Source of the DNA: Mansonella perstans
Lineage: Eukaryota > Nematoda > Chromadorea > Rhabditida > Onchocercidae
NCBI GenBank assembly: GCA_037074765.1
Contig: JBAMDO010000057.1
Span: 248,001-312,000, forward strand
Direction of reading: 5' to 3'
DNA length: 64,000 nucleotides
A program made the position numbers and the translations under genes. Positions 61,433 to 64,000 of the stretch are shown here, piece by piece. Every line of letters starts with the position of its first letter. Position 1 is the stretch's first letter. The notes under the pieces were generated by a model. That model ran no database searches. It had not been told where the DNA came from and saw only the letters and a program-made list of their open reading frames with translations.

Positions 61433-63116
61433 TCGTAAATAAGGTGAGCATGATATATCCCGGGGAATAGAATAGAAAAGTCAATATGATTTATTGTGAA
61501 TAAATTTATATTTAGTTGTTTGCGGACTGAAATGTGCAAAAAAAATATTTTTTTTTTCAGTAAGATACTGAATAAGTGAAGAAAAGTAAAGCAACTGAGA
61601 TGAAAAGAAAAGAAAGAAGAAACAAAAATTTAAGTGTAAATCTTTCTATTGTAAAATGGCACTAGAAAATGTGATTTTTTTATGAGAAAAGGCTTGTAAT
61701 GCAGGTTTTAGTGCCGGAAAATTTGGTGAGGAATTTACGACTACAATTAGCGCTCAATCGACTGCAATTTACGCATAACTGTTTAGTTTTGTTCCATTAA
61801 AAGTGCTTATTTTATCGTCCTAAAAGCCTAACCATAACTATTTATAGATATTTTTATTATGGTTGCAGTTGCGTGATCAGGAGTAGTAGGAAATGTGTAA
61901 TTGAGGTATTCAACTCTTTGGAGACATTTATATTACAATTATTGTTGAAATCTGATCTTCCACAAAACAAAATTTCAGGAATGAAAGAACGATAACTGTT
62001 TCAAGTCAAATGTTTGATTTTTTTGTTTTGAATTTTAGCAAATTGAAACGATAATCACTCGTGCTATGCTCAGGTTGCAAATTGGTAACGGTCTGCGGTC
62101 TAAGTGATCCAAAACTAGTTTACTAATTTTATATTGAAGTTTATTAAATTGTAGAAAAGAAATGGTCGGGTTTTTTGACAAAGTTGCTTCTTCGAGAGCT
62201 TGATCTTATCGTTTAAAATGATGTTCTAATTCGTGATCTAGATGAAACAGCAATTAGTGATCCAAGCAAATCATTTTGGACTACAGTTGTTTCTTTCATT
62301 TTTTCCATAACTTTTTTAAATTAAAGTGAAATTTTGTGTCCTTTAAATTTTTCTGGAATTTCAAATGAGTTTGAACCCTAAGCTTTATACAATCATTTAT
62401 GTTTGCTGATTAATTTACTAATGATTTATTCGTTAACGCTCTCATGTAATTCATTCGTTTAGATCAATTTAATGGAAAAAAAACTGAAATTTAGTTTCCA
62501 TTATTCTAGATGAATCAATAAATAAATGCACTCAAATAATATATCATTAAATTTATACATCAAAAAGACTGCAGCGATGATTATAAAAGCAGTATGTATT
62601 CCAAAATCTGATCTATACTAGTTTTTCACCTGCGTTACTATTTCCTTATGTGTAACCGATTTATTTCGGCTTGTAAATTAAGTGAAAAAAATTAATTTCA
62701 TTGCGAAATGTGTTTACTATAAGCATTTTGCATAACTAAAGCCAATAAAGGATATTTGATTGATAGTAAAAATTCCCAGAATGACGTATTTTCAACAAAA
62801 CTGAAAACAGGTTTGGGACGATATGATAATTAGTATATTTGAGTTCGAGGAAATGAGATAGTCACACTTCAAAATTTATTGGTACTAAGCTTATCTTTTA
62901 TACAATTCATTTAGATTTGAATTTGTTTTTTTTGGAATTAAATTACTTCTAAGTTCAGCTAAAAAATTCCGTCTTTCACTAGTTCCGTCCTCCATATTCA
63001 GCAAATGAAAATACTGTAATTATTGTGTGCTTGTTTGGGGCTATTAATTTGTTCTTTGTTTACTTGTTATTTATTATAAGCACTTAATAATATTTGCAAA
63101 ACTCAAAACTTTTCAG

Positions 63117-63167
63117 TGCCACTTGCAACGATTGATCTAGAAGCAACGGAAAGACATTACAAGACGT
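63117..63167 (+). CDS. Possible 51-bp exon near the right edge
   Basis: The stretch lies between a consensus acceptor (AACTTTTCAG) and donor (AAGAC|GTAAGG). One frame is open: PLATIDLEATERHYKT. A further acceptor at about 63592 (GATTTGTTTAG) could continue it with HKPTVQF. No family can be assigned from so little sequence, and the gene, if real, runs out of the window or is very small. Confidence 0.2.
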
Positions 63168-63469
63168 AAGGACAAGCTTTGAAATTGGTTGATCTTTTCA
63201 GGCTCCTGCAAATTATTGTTCTAATTTCAGATTATAATTTGTTGTGTTGAAATTTTGTGCATAGTTGGTTATTTCTAACTGAATTGGAGTTAACTTAGCT
63301 GAATTAATCAATCTCAATCAATTTATAAGAATCATTCTTGCAAAACAACAGAGATTTGCAATTGCAGCAGTCAATTGCATCTGCAATATTTCATTCCATC
63401 CGATTTATGAAAACTTTGTTTTTCTATGGTAGACCATCTTGTTGCTATCAATTCTTCATTTTATTCCGG

Positions 63470-63501
<32 letters not shown>

Positions 63502-64000
63502 ACCATTCAAGATCATTTTTGCTATAGTCCTTACCAATCACATCTCGCAATCATTCATAAACATCACTGATAAAAAAAATTTGATTTGTTTAGGCACAAG
63601 CCGACAGTTCAATTTATAATCATATTTGAAATATGTCAATTTAAAGTTCATTTTCTTCAAAGTTGGAAACATATAGTTTAAAAAAAAGAAACATAAATTG
63701 ATTGCTCAAATCGATAATAGCTCTGATAAAGAATTGAATGCAAAAGGTTTTATCCTTCAATATCATATTTGTAAATCACATCGAATATAGAGGAGTGAAA
63801 TGCTTATTATTCTCATTGTAGACAAAAATTTCTTACACTTGATTCATCACCTATATTGGATTATTTCGGTTATCACTATTGCTACTGCTGATATGTTTAT
63901 ATTCTGCTCCATTTTAAATCTCAGATAAATAGTTGTCATCTCAGAATAGAGCTACTGTTATTTATTCTGCTTTATTTGCAACTTTTTTTACTGTTCCAAG
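63168..64000. other. Right-edge region
   Basis: AT-rich, with a 25-base T-run at 63470-63494. No further supported exon, apart from the possible continuation near 63593. Confidence 0.4.

Larger units (their letters stand above)
58916..63116. other. Long non-genic interval with repeats
   Basis: No supported exon is seen. It contains an A-run near 59970-59986, a 50-bp-period duplication at 60724-60807 and the 119-bp repeat pair listed separately. A short acceptor-to-donor stretch near 62039-62076 is too small to call. Confidence 0.45.

Overview
Single-copy nuclear DNA of a nematode, most likely a filarial (clade III, Onchocercidae-like) worm. The reasons are: very AT-rich sequence; many short exons with TTTTCAG/TTTTAG acceptors and GTAAG-like donors; splice acceptors sitting a few bases before several start codons, as expected for spliced-leader trans-splicing; and nematode families such as an MSP-domain protein and a secreted Ly6-like protein. 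Species cannot be fixed from the sequence alone. Gene models were built by hand: for each gene I joined open frames across GT-AG (rarely GC-AG) introns and kept only joins whose phases agree from start to stop.

Layout. 1-5.5 kb: AT-rich DNA with two minisatellites, a 72-bp tandem duplication and one orphan open frame. 5.5-7.5 kb: two closely spaced minus-strand genes, an MSP-domain gene and a REEP/TB2-DP1-HVA22 membrane protein. 7.5-11 kb: mostly non-genic. 11.1-18.5 kb: a 20-exon minus-strand gene for a PPP4R4-like HEAT-repeat subunit of protein phosphatase 4. 21.9-30.8 kb: a 27-exon plus-strand gene for tuberin (TSC2), ending in an intact Rap/Rheb-GAP domain. 31.8-41.6 kb: four minus-strand genes in a row, which are (in transcription order) RCL1, a FANCL-like UBC-RWD protein without a RING finger, RNase H2 subunit C and a torsin AAA+ ATPase; spacing and acceptor positions suggest an operon. 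43.6-44.3 kb: a small three-exon gene of unknown function. 46.8-48.1 kb: part of a cysteine-rich, probably secreted protein. 53.6-54.6 kb: a Ly6/three-finger-like secreted protein. 56.6-57.7 kb: complex I subunit NDUFB2, followed by a 125-bp tandem copy of its last exon. 58-64 kb: mostly non-genic, with a GC-rich structured island, a dispersed repeat pair and a possible exon near the right edge.

Functionally this is mostly housekeeping: growth control (tuberin inhibits Rheb-TORC1), phosphatase targeting (PPP4R4), pre-18S rRNA processing (RCL1), genome maintenance (RNase H2, the FANCL-like protein), ER/nuclear-envelope biology (torsin, REEP) and respiration (NDUFB2). The most notable points are a full-length TSC2 in a nematode (C. 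elegans is known to lack TSC1/TSC2), the RING-less FANCL-like gene, the candidate operon, the duplicated NDUFB2 terminal exon and a GC-rich hairpin cluster near 58.8 kb. No tRNA, rRNA, CRISPR array or intact transposon was recognised.
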